NCBI GenBank assembly: GCA_022448485.1
Contig: JAKUUI010000010.1
Coordinates: 1 to 49,759 of the forward strand
From: SAR324 cluster bacterium
GTDB taxonomy: Bacteria; SAR324; NAC60-12
DNA length: 49,759 nucleotides
Direction: 5' to 3'
The notes beneath the pieces are model-generated. The model ran no database searches and was not told where the DNA came from. It saw only the letters and a list, made by a program, of their open reading frames with translations. Numbering within the stretch: position 1 is the first letter of the stretch; the number at the start of each line of letters is the position of its first letter. Shown here one piece after another: positions 16,555 to 25,339 of this stretch. A program made the translations under genes and the position numbers.

Positions 16555-17181
16555 ATGAAAAAAATCATCACCATTTTCACCACCGCCATTTTGTTCACTA
16601 TGAGTACTCAAGCTGTTTTTGCGGAAGAACCCGTTTTTGCTGCGGAAGAACATTGCTTGGCTTATTACACAACTAAAACCATGTTCTTCTTTGCTGATGT
16701 GGAGGTGATTGGCAAAAGCTGTGAGGTAACAGCAGAAATGCACTGGAATGCTTCCGGCCAACAGGCGCAAGTAGAAGTCAGTGTTCCCGCAAGTTCGCTA
16801 AAATCCGGAATAGATCTTCGAGATGAAGACATGCCGGAAATTCTGAAAGCCGATCTCACGCCGAACATTCGTTTTGTTTCTGAATGGTTGGGCAAATCCG
16901 TTTTGCTAAAAATGCTGGACAATCAACAATCCGAAGTTTCCGGAGATCTCGAAGTCGCAGGTGGGAAATTTCCGGTCAAATTTGCACTGATTTTTACGAA
17001 GCAACCCGGATATGTTCTCATTGAAGGGCGATACAAGACGACATTTTCAGCCCTGAAAATCGTGGTTCCGGCTGTTGTTGGCGGCTTGATTGCCGACCCG
17101 CATGATGATCTTGAGCTTCTTGTGCATTTGCGTTCAGATAAAATTTCTGGAGCGGAAAAGGCAACAATTAAGAATGAATAG
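16555..17181 (+). CDS. YceI-family periplasmic protein
   Basis: The start at 16555 (MKKIITIFTTAILFTM) begins a clear signal peptide ending AVFAEE, so the longer frame from 16447 is discarded. The product is 208 residues. It shows the YceI lipocalin-like beta-barrel pattern KSCEVTAEMHWNASGQQAQV, VSVPASSLKSGIDLRDEDM, and LKADLTPNIRFVSEW. The family binds isoprenoid-like or amide lipids in a hydrophobic barrel and is often stress-induced. The last residues overlap the next gene by eight bases, indicating translational coupling with the hydrolase. Confidence 0.85.
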   Translation: MKKIITIFTTAILFTMSTQAVFAEEPVFAAEEHCLAYYTTKTMFFFADVEVIGKSCEVTAEMHWNASGQQAQVEVSVPASSLKSGIDLRDEDMPEILKADLTPNIRFVSEWLGKSVLLKMLDNQQSEVSGDLEVAGGKFPVKFALIFTKQPGYVLIEGRYKTTFSALKIVVPAVVGGLIADPHDDLELLVHLRSDKISGAEKATIKNE

Positions 17182-18235
17182 TTCCTTCATTTTCATTGTT
17201 ATGAGCGCTATCGTTCTGGGTGCTGTTATGACGACAAGTACGAGCTGTTCCAACAGTGTCAATTATGACTCAAATAAAGTGCATCACGGAAAGAGCAGTT
17301 TCAAATCCAAGGTGGATAACACTTTTTTTCAGTGGTTCAAAATGCGGCTCAAAGAAGGATCTTATCCTTCCATTGAGCCAAAAGAAATAAAAAGTATTTT
17401 AGCAAAAACGGATCACAAACAAATAAATTCGCCTGCTGATATAGCTCGCGCAACATGGATTGGACATGCTACAGTTCTGGTGCAGTACCGAGGAATTAAT
17501 TTTTTAACTGATCCCCATCTTACCGATTATCCATCTCCTTTGGAGTGGCTTGCTCCAAAACGCTCTACACCGCCAGCACTTTCCTATGAGGAAATGCCGC
17601 CAATTGATTTTGTGGTGATTTCACATAACCACTATGATCATTTGGATCAAAGTACGGTGGACATGTTCGGGAATTCTGTTGTGTGGTATGTGCCTTTGGG
17701 ATTGAAGTCGTGGTTTTTGGGTCGCGGGATTTCTTCGGCAAAAATCATTGAACTTGATTGGTGGGAGTCTCACCAATTTGCAAAAGAAGTAAAAATTACT
17801 ATTGCACCAAACATTCATTGGTCCAGGCGCACACCATGGGACACCAACAAAAGTTTATGGGGATCATGGGCTGTCGAAATTGGAGATTTCCAATCATGGT
17901 TTGCAGGAGACACGGGCTACGACAGAAAACTGTTTAAGGAAATTGGTCAAAAATTGGGACCGTTTGAGCTGGCAATGATACCAATTGGAGCTTACGGACC
18001 AAGGTATTTTATGCTTCCTCAGCATCTTGATCCTGCTCAGGCAGTCTTGGTTCACAATGAAATACGTTCACAAAAATCAATCCCGATACATTGGGGTACT
18101 TTTCAATTGACGCATGAACCTTTTTTGGAACCTCCTGAATTGCTGGTACAAGCCATGAGGAAAAATGGGATTAAAAACACACAATTTAGAGCCTTGAAGA
18201 TTGGAGAAACGATAGAAATAGCAGACAATCAATAA
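17174..18235 (+). CDS. Metallo-beta-lactamase-fold hydrolase, NAPE-PLD/UlaG-like, exported
   Basis: The start at 17174 (MNSSFIFIVMSAIVLGA) overlaps the YceI stop and gives a hydrophobic export signal followed by TTSTSC, possibly an atypical lipobox. The 353-residue product has the HxHxDH motif in VVISHNHYDHLD. It also has TWIGHATVLVQ near the N-terminus, FAGDTGYD and IPIHWGTFQLTHEP, a pattern of the NAPE-PLD branch of the fold. These proteins are zinc phosphodiesterases acting on phospholipids, or related hydrolases. With a lipid-binding YceI upstream and an RND pump downstream, a role in envelope lipid turnover is an inference. The substrate is unknown. Confidence 0.82.
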   Translation: MNSSFIFIVMSAIVLGAVMTTSTSCSNSVNYDSNKVHHGKSSFKSKVDNTFFQWFKMRLKEGSYPSIEPKEIKSILAKTDHKQINSPADIARATWIGHATVLVQYRGINFLTDPHLTDYPSPLEWLAPKRSTPPALSYEEMPPIDFVVISHNHYDHLDQSTVDMFGNSVVWYVPLGLKSWFLGRGISSAKIIELDWWESHQFAKEVKITIAPNIHWSRRTPWDTNKSLWGSWAVEIGDFQSWFAGDTGYDRKLFKEIGQKLGPFELAMIPIGAYGPRYFMLPQHLDPAQAVLVHNEIRSQKSIPIHWGTFQLTHEPFLEPPELLVQAMRKNGIKNTQFRALKIGETIEIADNQ

Positions 18236-18244
18236 ATCAGCTTT

Positions 18245-19025
18245 ATGACCTTCCGAGTTCTCATCATCGATGATGACGAAAAACTGAATCAGCTACTGAC
18301 TGACTATCTCGGAAAAATGGGTTTTACCATCGCATGTCTGAAAGCCTTCTGGAGATGCTTTCTGCCCGTGAGCAGCTCTTGCTCGATGTGATCCACGAAT
18401 TGCGATCCCCTATGACACGCATGAAAGCTGCACTTGAATTCATTCCGAAAAATTCATCCGGTGAAGTTTACTCATCGATGTGCAGGAAATGGAGCAGATG
18501 GTAACGGAGATTTTAGAAACTGCCCGGCTGAAAAGTGAACATGGTCAATTAAATCGAGAAAAAACGGATTTGGTCAAACTAATTCAGGGATCGTGTTTGG
18601 CTTTTAAAGGACATGCTCCGGGGATTCGTTTTGAAAGTGTTCGGGAAACGTGTCAGGCTTTCGTAGACGCGGAACAAATACAAACCGTATTGAAAAATTT
18701 ATTGGCCAATGCGCTAAAATATTCAAATGCGGAAAATGCTCCGGTCGGAATTAGCATAAACGGAACGGATTCCGGGACACACATTGAAATTCAGGATCAT
18801 GGCCAGGTTATTCCAGAAGAAGCGGGCCTTGCGCTGGATTTGATTTTTGAACCGTTTTATCGCAACGACAAATCCCGCAACAAAAAAACAGGCGGTTATG
18901 GACTCGGACTAAGCTTGTGCAAAACCATTATTGAAGCGCACTGTAGCACAATTTCTGTGAAAAGTAAATTTGGAGAAGGTGCAACCTTTTGTTTGAATTT
19001 GCCAAATTTTCCTCAACCTATTTGA
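18245..19025 (+). pseudogene. Decayed two-component system: response regulator head joined to histidine kinase core
   Basis: Three frames carry consecutive pieces. From the ATG at 18245 comes the start of an OmpR-type receiver (MTFRVLIIDDDEKLNQLL, then DYLGKMGFTIACL). After about 18345 another frame shows a kinase dimerisation box (LEMLSAREQLLLDVIHELRS, then PMTRMKAALEF) ending in TAA. From 18471 a third frame gives IDVQEMEQMVTEILETARL and then the HATPase (NLLANALKYSN, IFEPFYRNDKSRNKKTGGYG, LGLSLCKTII). The rest of the regulator and the kinase sensor and HAMP region are missing, implying one internal deletion plus frameshifts. The 181-residue frame 18480-19025 alone still encodes an ATP-binding lobe without the phosphorylated histidine. 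The system is very unlikely to signal. Confidence 0.85.
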
Positions 19026-19038
19026 CTTAATCGATTAC

Positions 19039-20286
19039 ATGTGGAAAAAACTATTTAATCTAAAATTCTGGCTCCCGGTTTTGGTGCTTGGGATAGGAGC
19101 AGGAGCCACTTTCGTTCTGTTGAAAAACAAGCCGACGGCTCGTAAAAAACCGAATTTTCAACGGGGCGCTTTAGTGGAAGTGATGGAGGCAACTTTATCT
19201 AATCCGCGAATTGAGGTGCGAACCCATGGACGTGTTCGTGCCGCAAAAAAAGTAGTCTTGAGCGCACGAATTGGCGGAGAAGTTATCTGGATTAGTCCTA
19301 AAATGAACGAAGGGAGTTTTTTCAAAAAAGGCGATTCGCTTTTGAGCATCGGCATCCGGCAGTCACAATCACGTTTGAAGGCACCTTTCAACGGCGTGGT
19401 GCAGTCCAAAAATGTAGATTTGGGGCAATATGTCAATCCTGGTGCGCAACTGGCGACTTTGCTGGGAAGTGATCAGGCCGAGGTCGTGATCGATTTACCG
19501 ATGGGTCGTATGGACTGGCTGCCGCAAAACTCGGCATCAACGGATTCCGGGAATCAATATCAGATTCCAGCGCTGATTTCTCTGGCCGGAATGAGTTCTG
19601 CGTTAGTTTGGCCTGCGACGGTGAAACGGCATTTGCTGGAACTTACACCGCGCGGAATGATGGTGCAATTGATCGCTGAAGCCAATGACCCTTTTCGGCT
19701 GAAACGCATGCCTCAAGTGAAAGCGAAAAAAAAGAAACCTTCTGGAACCGTGCAAATTAACAAAACGGAGGAGGAAAATCCAGAAAATCCGGTGATTCCT
19801 GAAACTTCGAACATGCCTCTTTTTGTGGGAGCTTTCGTTGATGTGACAATTCCAGGGCGGCAACTCGAGAATGTGGTCACAATTCCGGCGCAAGCCTTAA
19901 GGGACCGGGATACGGTTTGGATTGCTTTGGAAACATTCCCCAAGGCTTCTGTCCTGGAAGCTACCGAAACTACTGATTCTGTACCGAAGAATACTTCAGC
20001 ACAGAGGAATATCGAATTGCAAGTCCGACGAGTCCAGATAGCACATCTAGATCAGGATAATGTTTTTCTTTCTGGAGGAATAAAGCCCGGAGAGAAAATA
20101 ATCATCTCACCCATAAAAGGTGCAGCTGATGGCCTAAAGATTCGGTTAGCTGGAGTGGAAAAAATGGACTGGAAAAAGATGACAGGAGAAAAAAGATGGA
20201 AAAGAAAACGTCCGGAAGAAATGGGAAAACAGCGTGGGAAAAAACAGGGACAAAAAAGTGCTGACACGCGGAAGGAAGAGTCATGA
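19039..20286 (+). CDS. RND periplasmic adaptor (membrane fusion protein) lacking the helical hairpin
   Basis: This 415-residue protein starts with one membrane segment (residues 10-29, FWLPVLVLGIGAGATFVLL) and should span the inner membrane into the periplasm. The first lipoyl half is IGGEVIWISPKMNEGSFFKK, then GDSLLSI. It is followed almost at once by SRLKAPFNGVV, VDLGQYVNPGAQLATLL, the second half. The coiled-coil hairpin of about 60-100 residues that normally lies between them is missing, with only about five residues left. A charged insert (VKAKKKKPSGTVQ ... NPENPVIPETSN) and a basic tail end the chain. The beta-barrel region (VGAFVDVTIPGRQLENVVTI) is intact. Its stop overlaps the pump start by ATGA, so it is coupled to it. 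The missing hairpin would affect docking to a TolC-type channel. Confidence 0.88.
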   Translation: MWKKLFNLKFWLPVLVLGIGAGATFVLLKNKPTARKKPNFQRGALVEVMEATLSNPRIEVRTHGRVRAAKKVVLSARIGGEVIWISPKMNEGSFFKKGDSLLSIGIRQSQSRLKAPFNGVVQSKNVDLGQYVNPGAQLATLLGSDQAEVVIDLPMGRMDWLPQNSASTDSGNQYQIPALISLAGMSSALVWPATVKRHLLELTPRGMMVQLIAEANDPFRLKRMPQVKAKKKKPSGTVQINKTEEENPENPVIPETSNMPLFVGAFVDVTIPGRQLENVVTIPAQALRDRDTVWIALETFPKASVLEATETTDSVPKNTSAQRNIELQVRRVQIAHLDQDNVFLSGGIKPGEKIIISPIKGAADGLKIRLAGVEKMDWKKMTGEKRWKRKRPEEMGKQRGKKQGQKSADTRKEES

Positions 20287-23200
20287 TCCGTTGGATGGCA
20301 GAACATAAAGTTGCTGCAAACTTGTTGATGATAATTATTCTTTTCGCAGGAGCAATGGGTGTTAAGAACATTAAGCAAGAAGTTTTTCCGGAAATGGATT
20401 TGGATTTTATCATTGTGGCGGTACCTTATTCAGGTGCTACACCTGATGAAGTAGAGGAGTCAATTTTGCTGCCCATTGAGGACTCTTTAAGTGGTATCAC
20501 TGGGATCAAAAAAGTTACTGGGACCGCAAAGGAAAGTATAGGTAGTTTGCGTATTGAACTGCAAAAGGATGTTGATAAGGACAGTGTTTTTGACGATATA
20601 AAATCTGCCGTTGAACGTTTAAGTACACTCCCAGAGGAAGCTGAGGATCCGCAAATTCAACAGCCGAGAATTCGAAGAGAAGTACTGAATATTACTATTT
20701 ACGGTGATGCCCCTGCACGTTCTATGATTGAGCTTGCTCAGAGGGTTCGTGATTCTTTACTGACTCATCCGGGCATCACTCAAGTCGATGTTGAACAACC
20801 AAAAGGATTTGAGATGACTCTGGAGATTTCCGAGACAGCTCTGCAACAGTATGCCCTCACGCTGAATCAGGTCTCCAGAATTATCAGACAGGCTACAATA
20901 GACATGCCCGGAGGGAAAATTCAAACGTCAGGAGGTGACCTGCTGATCCGTACAAAAGAACGACGATATACTGTAGCAGAATACGCAAATATTCCCATTT
21001 TGACCACTGATCAAGGTATCTTGAGGCTCGGGGACATTGCCCATATAAGGGATGGTTTTGAGGAATCAGATATTAGTTCAAGTTATAACGGTAAACCTGC
21101 CGAAAGCATTAAGGTTTACCGGGTGGGGGAACAAACACCGACGGACGTTTCAAAAGCGGTCAGATCTAAACTTGATGATTTGAGGGAGGAATTGCCTTCT
21201 AGTATAAAAATGCAAATTGTTAATGATCGTTCTTTAGTATTGCGGGATCGTATTGATTTATTGATGAAGAATCTTTGGCTCGGACTCGGATTGGTCTTTT
21301 TAACACTGTCGCTTTTTTTACGTATTGATTTATCTTTTTGGATAATGATGGGAATTCCGCTCAGTTTTGCGGGAGCTATGATTGCTATGCCTTCAATGGA
21401 CACTAGTATCAATATGATTTCCCTGTTTGCATTTATTTTGGTACTGGGAATTGTCGTTGATGATGCAATTGTGGTTGGGGAAAATATTTTTGCACACCAG
21501 GAGATGGACAAGAGTCCTTCTGAAGCTGCCATTGAAGGAGCAATTGAGATTGGACCACCTGTACTGATCACAATTCTTACCACCATTGCGGCGTTCATTC
21601 CAATCTATTTTATTCCTGGAGTGACAGGAAATATTTTTCAAAACATTCCGAATGTGTTGATTGTTGTTTTATTATTTTCTTTGATTGAGGCCATGTTTAT
21701 TCTTCCAGGTCATCTTTCCCATGTGAATCGGGTGGTTAGCTTTATTCTATGGCCATTCGGAAAAATTTTGGAACATCCACGTCATTTTTTTAGTTCAGGA
21801 TTGGTTTGGTTTGCTCAAAAGATATACCGGAAGACTCTGGAAAAAGTAATCACCTACCGTTATGCTGTCTTCGCACTTGGATTGGTTTTCATCATGCTTT
21901 CAGTGGGACTCGCAGTCGGAGGACACATGCGCTTCACTTTTTTTCCTAAAATTGACCGTGACATGATAGCTGTTTCAGCACGAATGCCATTTGGTACACC
22001 GGCCAGTGTCAGCAGAGAAATTGAGAGAAAAATGTTGCGCTCTGCCGATACCTTGCTCCGCGAATATGAAGCTGAGGCTGGGCATCCGGTTCATGACGGA
22101 GTTTACAGCAATGTTGGTAGAGGAGGTGGACACAAAACTTCTGTAAGAGTCTTTCTAAAACCATTAAACGAACGCGGTTTTGCTGCGGTCGATTTTTCTC
22201 GAAAATGGAGGAAAAGCATGGGGGAAATCCCAGGAATAGAAGCCCTCAACGTTCGCGCACGTCATTCTATGGGTTCAACTTATGATATCGATTTACAATT
22301 AAGTCATCCTGATCCAAAAATACTCTTGCGCATCGTTGAACAGTTTAAAGAAGAATTTGCTGAATATCCTGGTGTTAGCAATATTGAAGACAGTACAGAG
22401 GATGGAAAGCGTGAGGTTCAGTTACGGCTCAGTCCTGCTGGGCGAACTCTTGGTTTAAGTACCCAAGAATTGACTAATCAAGTTCGAGGGTCATTTCAGG
22501 GGGTGGAAGTGTTAACGCTGTTGCGTGGTAGTGATGAGGTAAGCGTGAAACTTCGTTTGCCTTTCGAACAACGCCGATACTTGCGAGACTTGGAAGACAT
22601 GGTGATTCTTGCTCCAGGAGGTGAGCGCTTGCCATTGGGCCAGGTAGCTGAGCTTATATACGGTCAGTCGTACAGTGCAATACGACGTGTCGATGGCCGG
22701 CGCATTGTGAGTGTTCGGGCACTCGTCGATTCAGGAGTTTCGAACACTGGAGAAATAGTTAGGTCCCTGAAAAAAGATCTCCTTCCGAAAACCATAAGTC
22801 AAAATCCAGCGCTACAATTCTCCTTTGAAGGATCACGCCGGGCGCAAACAAATACAATGACTGGGGTTAAAGAAGGCGGAATTGTTGCAATAGTGCTGAT
22901 TTTTAGCTTACTTGCCTTGCAATTCAGGAGTTATTTTCAACCGATTATCATCATGGCAGCAATCCCCTTTGGCATAGTTGGAGCTTTGATAGGACATTTA
23001 CTTTTGGGATACAATCTGAGTATCATTAGCGTTTTGGGCCTTGTGGCTCTAACAGGAATAGTGGTCAATGATTCGCTGATTTTAGTCGATTTCATCAATC
23101 GGAGCCGCGCTAAAGGTTCGTCGATTGCTCAAGCAGTCGTGGAATCCGGTGTTCGCCGTTTCCGGCCTATTTTACTAACAACACTGACGACTTTTTTTGG

Positions 23201-23396
23201 TTTGTTGCCGATGCTTTTTGAGCAATCCTTACAAGCGCGTTTCCTGATTCCAATGGCAATCAGCCTTGCATTCGGAGTACTATTTTCCACCTTCGTAATC
23301 CTCATTCTGATTCCGGTGCTTTACATAATTTTGGAGGATTTCAAAGGATTTTTCCGTAGAATACATTATAAACTAAGTGTGAACAAAATTTACTAA
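20283..23396 (+). CDS. RND-family efflux transporter permease (HAE-1-like)
   Basis: This 1037-residue inner-membrane proton antiporter has the standard 12-helix, two-half layout. TM1 starts at residue 10 (KVAANLLMIIILFAGAM), followed by FPEMDLDFIIVAVPYSGATP and the large periplasmic porter loop. The TM4 proton-relay motif reads GIVVDDAIVVGENIF with both acidic residues present. The second half repeats the pattern with LVALTGIVVNDSLILVDFIN at TM10. Lengths of both halves are normal, so this gene looks functional, unlike the adjoining regulator and adaptor. Substrate is unknown; it belongs to the broad AcrB/MexB-like branch rather than the CusA metal branch. No outer-membrane factor gene is present. 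It ends the rightward cluster. Confidence 0.93.
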   Translation: MIRWMAEHKVAANLLMIIILFAGAMGVKNIKQEVFPEMDLDFIIVAVPYSGATPDEVEESILLPIEDSLSGITGIKKVTGTAKESIGSLRIELQKDVDKDSVFDDIKSAVERLSTLPEEAEDPQIQQPRIRREVLNITIYGDAPARSMIELAQRVRDSLLTHPGITQVDVEQPKGFEMTLEISETALQQYALTLNQVSRIIRQATIDMPGGKIQTSGGDLLIRTKERRYTVAEYANIPILTTDQGILRLGDIAHIRDGFEESDISSSYNGKPAESIKVYRVGEQTPTDVSKAVRSKLDDLREELPSSIKMQIVNDRSLVLRDRIDLLMKNLWLGLGLVFLTLSLFLRIDLSFWIMMGIPLSFAGAMIAMPSMDTSINMISLFAFILVLGIVVDDAIVVGENIFAHQEMDKSPSEAAIEGAIEIGPPVLITILTTIAAFIPIYFIPGVTGNIFQNIPNVLIVVLLFSLIEAMFILPGHLSHVNRVVSFILWPFGKILEHPRHFFSSGLVWFAQKIYRKTLEKVITYRYAVFALGLVFIMLSVGLAVGGHMRFTFFPKIDRDMIAVSARMPFGTPASVSREIERKMLRSADTLLREYEAEAGHPVHDGVYSNVGRGGGHKTSVRVFLKPLNERGFAAVDFSRKWRKSMGEIPGIEALNVRARHSMGSTYDIDLQLSHPDPKILLRIVEQFKEEFAEYPGVSNIEDSTEDGKREVQLRLSPAGRTLGLSTQELTNQVRGSFQGVEVLTLLRGSDEVSVKLRLPFEQRRYLRDLEDMVILAPGGERLPLGQVAELIYGQSYSAIRRVDGRRIVSVRALVDSGVSNTGEIVRSLKKDLLPKTISQNPALQFSFEGSRRAQTNTMTGVKEGGIVAIVLIFSLLALQFRSYFQPIIIMAAIPFGIVGALIGHLLLGYNLSIISVLGLVALTGIVVNDSLILVDFINRSRAKGSSIAQAVVESGVRRFRPILLTTLTTFFGLLPMLFEQSLQARFLIPMAISLAFGVLFSTFVILILIPVLYIILEDFKGFFRRIHYKLSVNKIY

Positions 23397-23433
23397 AGTG
23401 TTTTTATGAAACTAAGCTGGGAGCATTTGTAAT

Positions 23434-23469
23434 GTATAAAAAATAAAAATTTGATGGTTGTTTTTATAC
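23434..23469. terminator. A/T-only inverted repeat between convergent genes
   Basis: GTATAAAAA at 23434-23442 and TTTTTATAC at 23461-23469 are perfect inverted copies with an 18-base spacer. They sit between the RND pump and the converging epimerase gene, overlapping the latter's stop. Either strand would have a T-rich end, but no GC in the stem makes this a weak terminator candidate. Confidence 0.25.
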
Positions 23470-24372
23470 TTTGCAAGTATCAGCTTTCGTTAAGTGATCG
23501 AGAGCTTGACTCAGCTCCGGCTGCAGAAACTTGTATCCACTTTCCACAAGTTTTTTTGGGAAAACCCGGGTACTGTTCAGCAGCAGTTCATCTGCCATTT
23601 CACCGAGTGCAATACGGATAGCAAATGCCGGCAGTGGAAAAATTGTGGGCCTGTGCAAAACCTGCCCAAAAGTCCTGGTGAATTTTCGGTTGCTGATGGC
23701 ATTAGGTGTGACAAAATTTATGGGACCTTGAATTGAGTCGTTGGCAATAGCAAATTGGATCATTTCTACTGCATCATCAATACTCACCCAGCTCATGTAC
23801 TGTTCCCCACTCCCTATAACGCCACCCGCTCCAATTTTAAAAGGCAGGAGCATTTTTTTTAGAGCACCGCCATTTATACTCAGAACAGTACCAAAGCGAA
23901 CTTTTACCACCCTAATTCCCGTTTCAACAGCAGCATTTAAAGCATCTTCCCACTGCACACAAACATTGGCCAGAAAGCTTTTTCCTGCATTGCTTTCTTC
24001 GTCAACAATCTCTGTACCACGATCTCCATAGAAACCCACCGCTGAAGCTGAAATAATAACCTGCGGCTTCTGATCAGAGTCAGCAAAATACTCTGCCAGG
24101 AGCTTTGTCCCTCTGACGCGGCTGTTAAGGATGCGGTTTTTCTTACTTCCGCTCCAACGACCATCCGCAATGTTTTCACCGGCCAGATGTACAACTGCGG
24201 TGATTTCACCGACATCTGCCAGATCCATTACTCCATTTTCAGGACCCCAAACAGGTGAGTCATTGGCAAAGCTATGACGCAGCAAACGGATTACATCATG
24301 ACCATTTGAAGTCAGGGATTTAGCCAAGGCAGAACCGATTAATCCGGACGATCCTGTGATAAGTACTTTCAT
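23464..24372 (-). CDS. TIGR01777-family NAD-dependent epimerase (SDR39U1/YfcH-like)
   Basis: A 302-residue extended short-chain dehydrogenase. The cofactor motif is VLITGSSGLIGSALAKSL, with LAGENIADGRWSGSKKNRIL, the family's second block. ISASAVGFYGDRGTEIVDEE carries the Tyr of the YxxxK region (here modified: YGDRG), and GVIGSGEQYMSWVSIDDAVE follows. The C-terminal DUF1731 region is present (NSTRVFPKKLVESGYKFLQP). The family has unknown substrate; members occur with haem or folate genes in some bacteria, none of which is seen here. No strong ribosome-binding site, but the N-terminus aligns with the family start. Confidence 0.9.
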   Translation of the reverse strand: MKVLITGSSGLIGSALAKSLTSNGHDVIRLLRHSFANDSPVWGPENGVMDLADVGEITAVVHLAGENIADGRWSGSKKNRILNSRVRGTKLLAEYFADSDQKPQVIISASAVGFYGDRGTEIVDEESNAGKSFLANVCVQWEDALNAAVETGIRVVKVRFGTVLSINGGALKKMLLPFKIGAGGVIGSGEQYMSWVSIDDAVEMIQFAIANDSIQGPINFVTPNAISNRKFTRTFGQVLHRPTIFPLPAFAIRIALGEMADELLLNSTRVFPKKLVESGYKFLQPELSQALDHLTKADTCKV

Positions 24373-24585
24373 TGCAATGTATTAAGATAACATTTCAGCT
24401 GAAACCAAAATTCCAGCTATTCATTCAGCTCGTCAAGATGGCGCCATGGTAGTTTCCATGAATAATGTATGAACTCTTTTTTGTGGAATCTGAAAATTTT
24501 TTCGGCTGCAGTCAATTCCTTTGCTTGGTATTTCCAGCAACAATCTGACCGATGAGTTAATCCATTTACTGAAACAGAAATTATG

Positions 24586-25266
24586 TTAAATGGCTTCAGT
24601 GAATCCGGGCAGTCCCCAATATTCTGGATCAAAGTCTTTCAGAGAAGATATTATTTGTGACGCATCTTTGTAGCGGGAGTGATCCATATTAGGATTAGGC
24701 ACAACGACGACAGGCATTCCTGCTGCCAATGCAGCTTCGGTTCCGGAAGGCGCGTCTTCAAAAACCAAACATTCTGAAGGAGATACGCCCATTCGTTTTG
24801 CGGCTAACAAAAATATATCCGGAGCAGGTTTCCCCTCTTCCAGTTCCGGATCATCGCCTCTGACAATCTGCGCGAATTGTGAAAACCACTTTTTGTGTTT
24901 TTTGAACTTTGCATCAAACATTGGCGACGAGGAACTGGTTGCAAGCGCTTGTGGAATTCCCTGCTTGTAAAAATGGGTTGTTATTGCTTTTGCGCCAGGC
25001 AGAGCCGTAGTGTTTTGAAATTTTTCCAACAAAACATCTTTCCTTGTATCCAGATAATCTTGTGGAGTAATCGGCAAACCCAGACTTTCAACTATAATTT
25101 CTGCAGCCTGAATAGCCCGTCGGCCAATAATTTTTTCTTTTACAGACCAATCAAAAACCTTTCCATATTCACCTACAATTTGTTGGGTGACTTCAGTGTA
25201 TATGCCTTCTGTATCAAGGAGAAGACCGTCCATATCGTAGATCAAACAGGAGATATGTTGGGACAT
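24586..25266 (-). CDS. HAD-superfamily hydrolase (pseudouridine-5'-phosphatase/beta-phosphoglucomutase-like)
   Basis: The start at 25266 (MSQHISCLIYDMDGLLLDTE) is preferred over an upstream one because the nucleophile motif then lies at the usual place near the N-terminus. The 226-residue product contains DMDGLLLDTEG (DxD nucleophile and acid), ATSSSS (motif II), KPAPDIFLLAAKRMG (motif III lysine) and CLVFEDAPSGTEAALAAGMP (motif IV). This matches subclass I HAD phosphatases such as human HDHD1, which removes phosphate from pseudouridine 5'-phosphate. Sugar phosphate substrates are equally possible. It lies 213 bases upstream of the TIGR01777 gene, with no gene recognised between. Confidence 0.88.
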   Translation of the reverse strand: MSQHISCLIYDMDGLLLDTEGIYTEVTQQIVGEYGKVFDWSVKEKIIGRRAIQAAEIIVESLGLPITPQDYLDTRKDVLLEKFQNTTALPGAKAITTHFYKQGIPQALATSSSSPMFDAKFKKHKKWFSQFAQIVRGDDPELEEGKPAPDIFLLAAKRMGVSPSECLVFEDAPSGTEAALAAGMPVVVVPNPNMDHSRYKDASQIISSLKDFDPEYWGLPGFTEAI

Positions 25267-25339
25267 TGTTTTGTGTTTTAACTGTAAGTGCGGGGATTGA
25301 GTAAGCAGATATTTCAGCAGATAGTGTTCAGGATTCTTT

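Noticed and set aside
24417-24632. 71-residue frame containing WRHLD, a motif of ISL3-type transposases
   Set aside because: Only a few residues match, there is no CxxC pair, and the frame overlaps the HAD gene. Not enough to call a mobile-element remnant.
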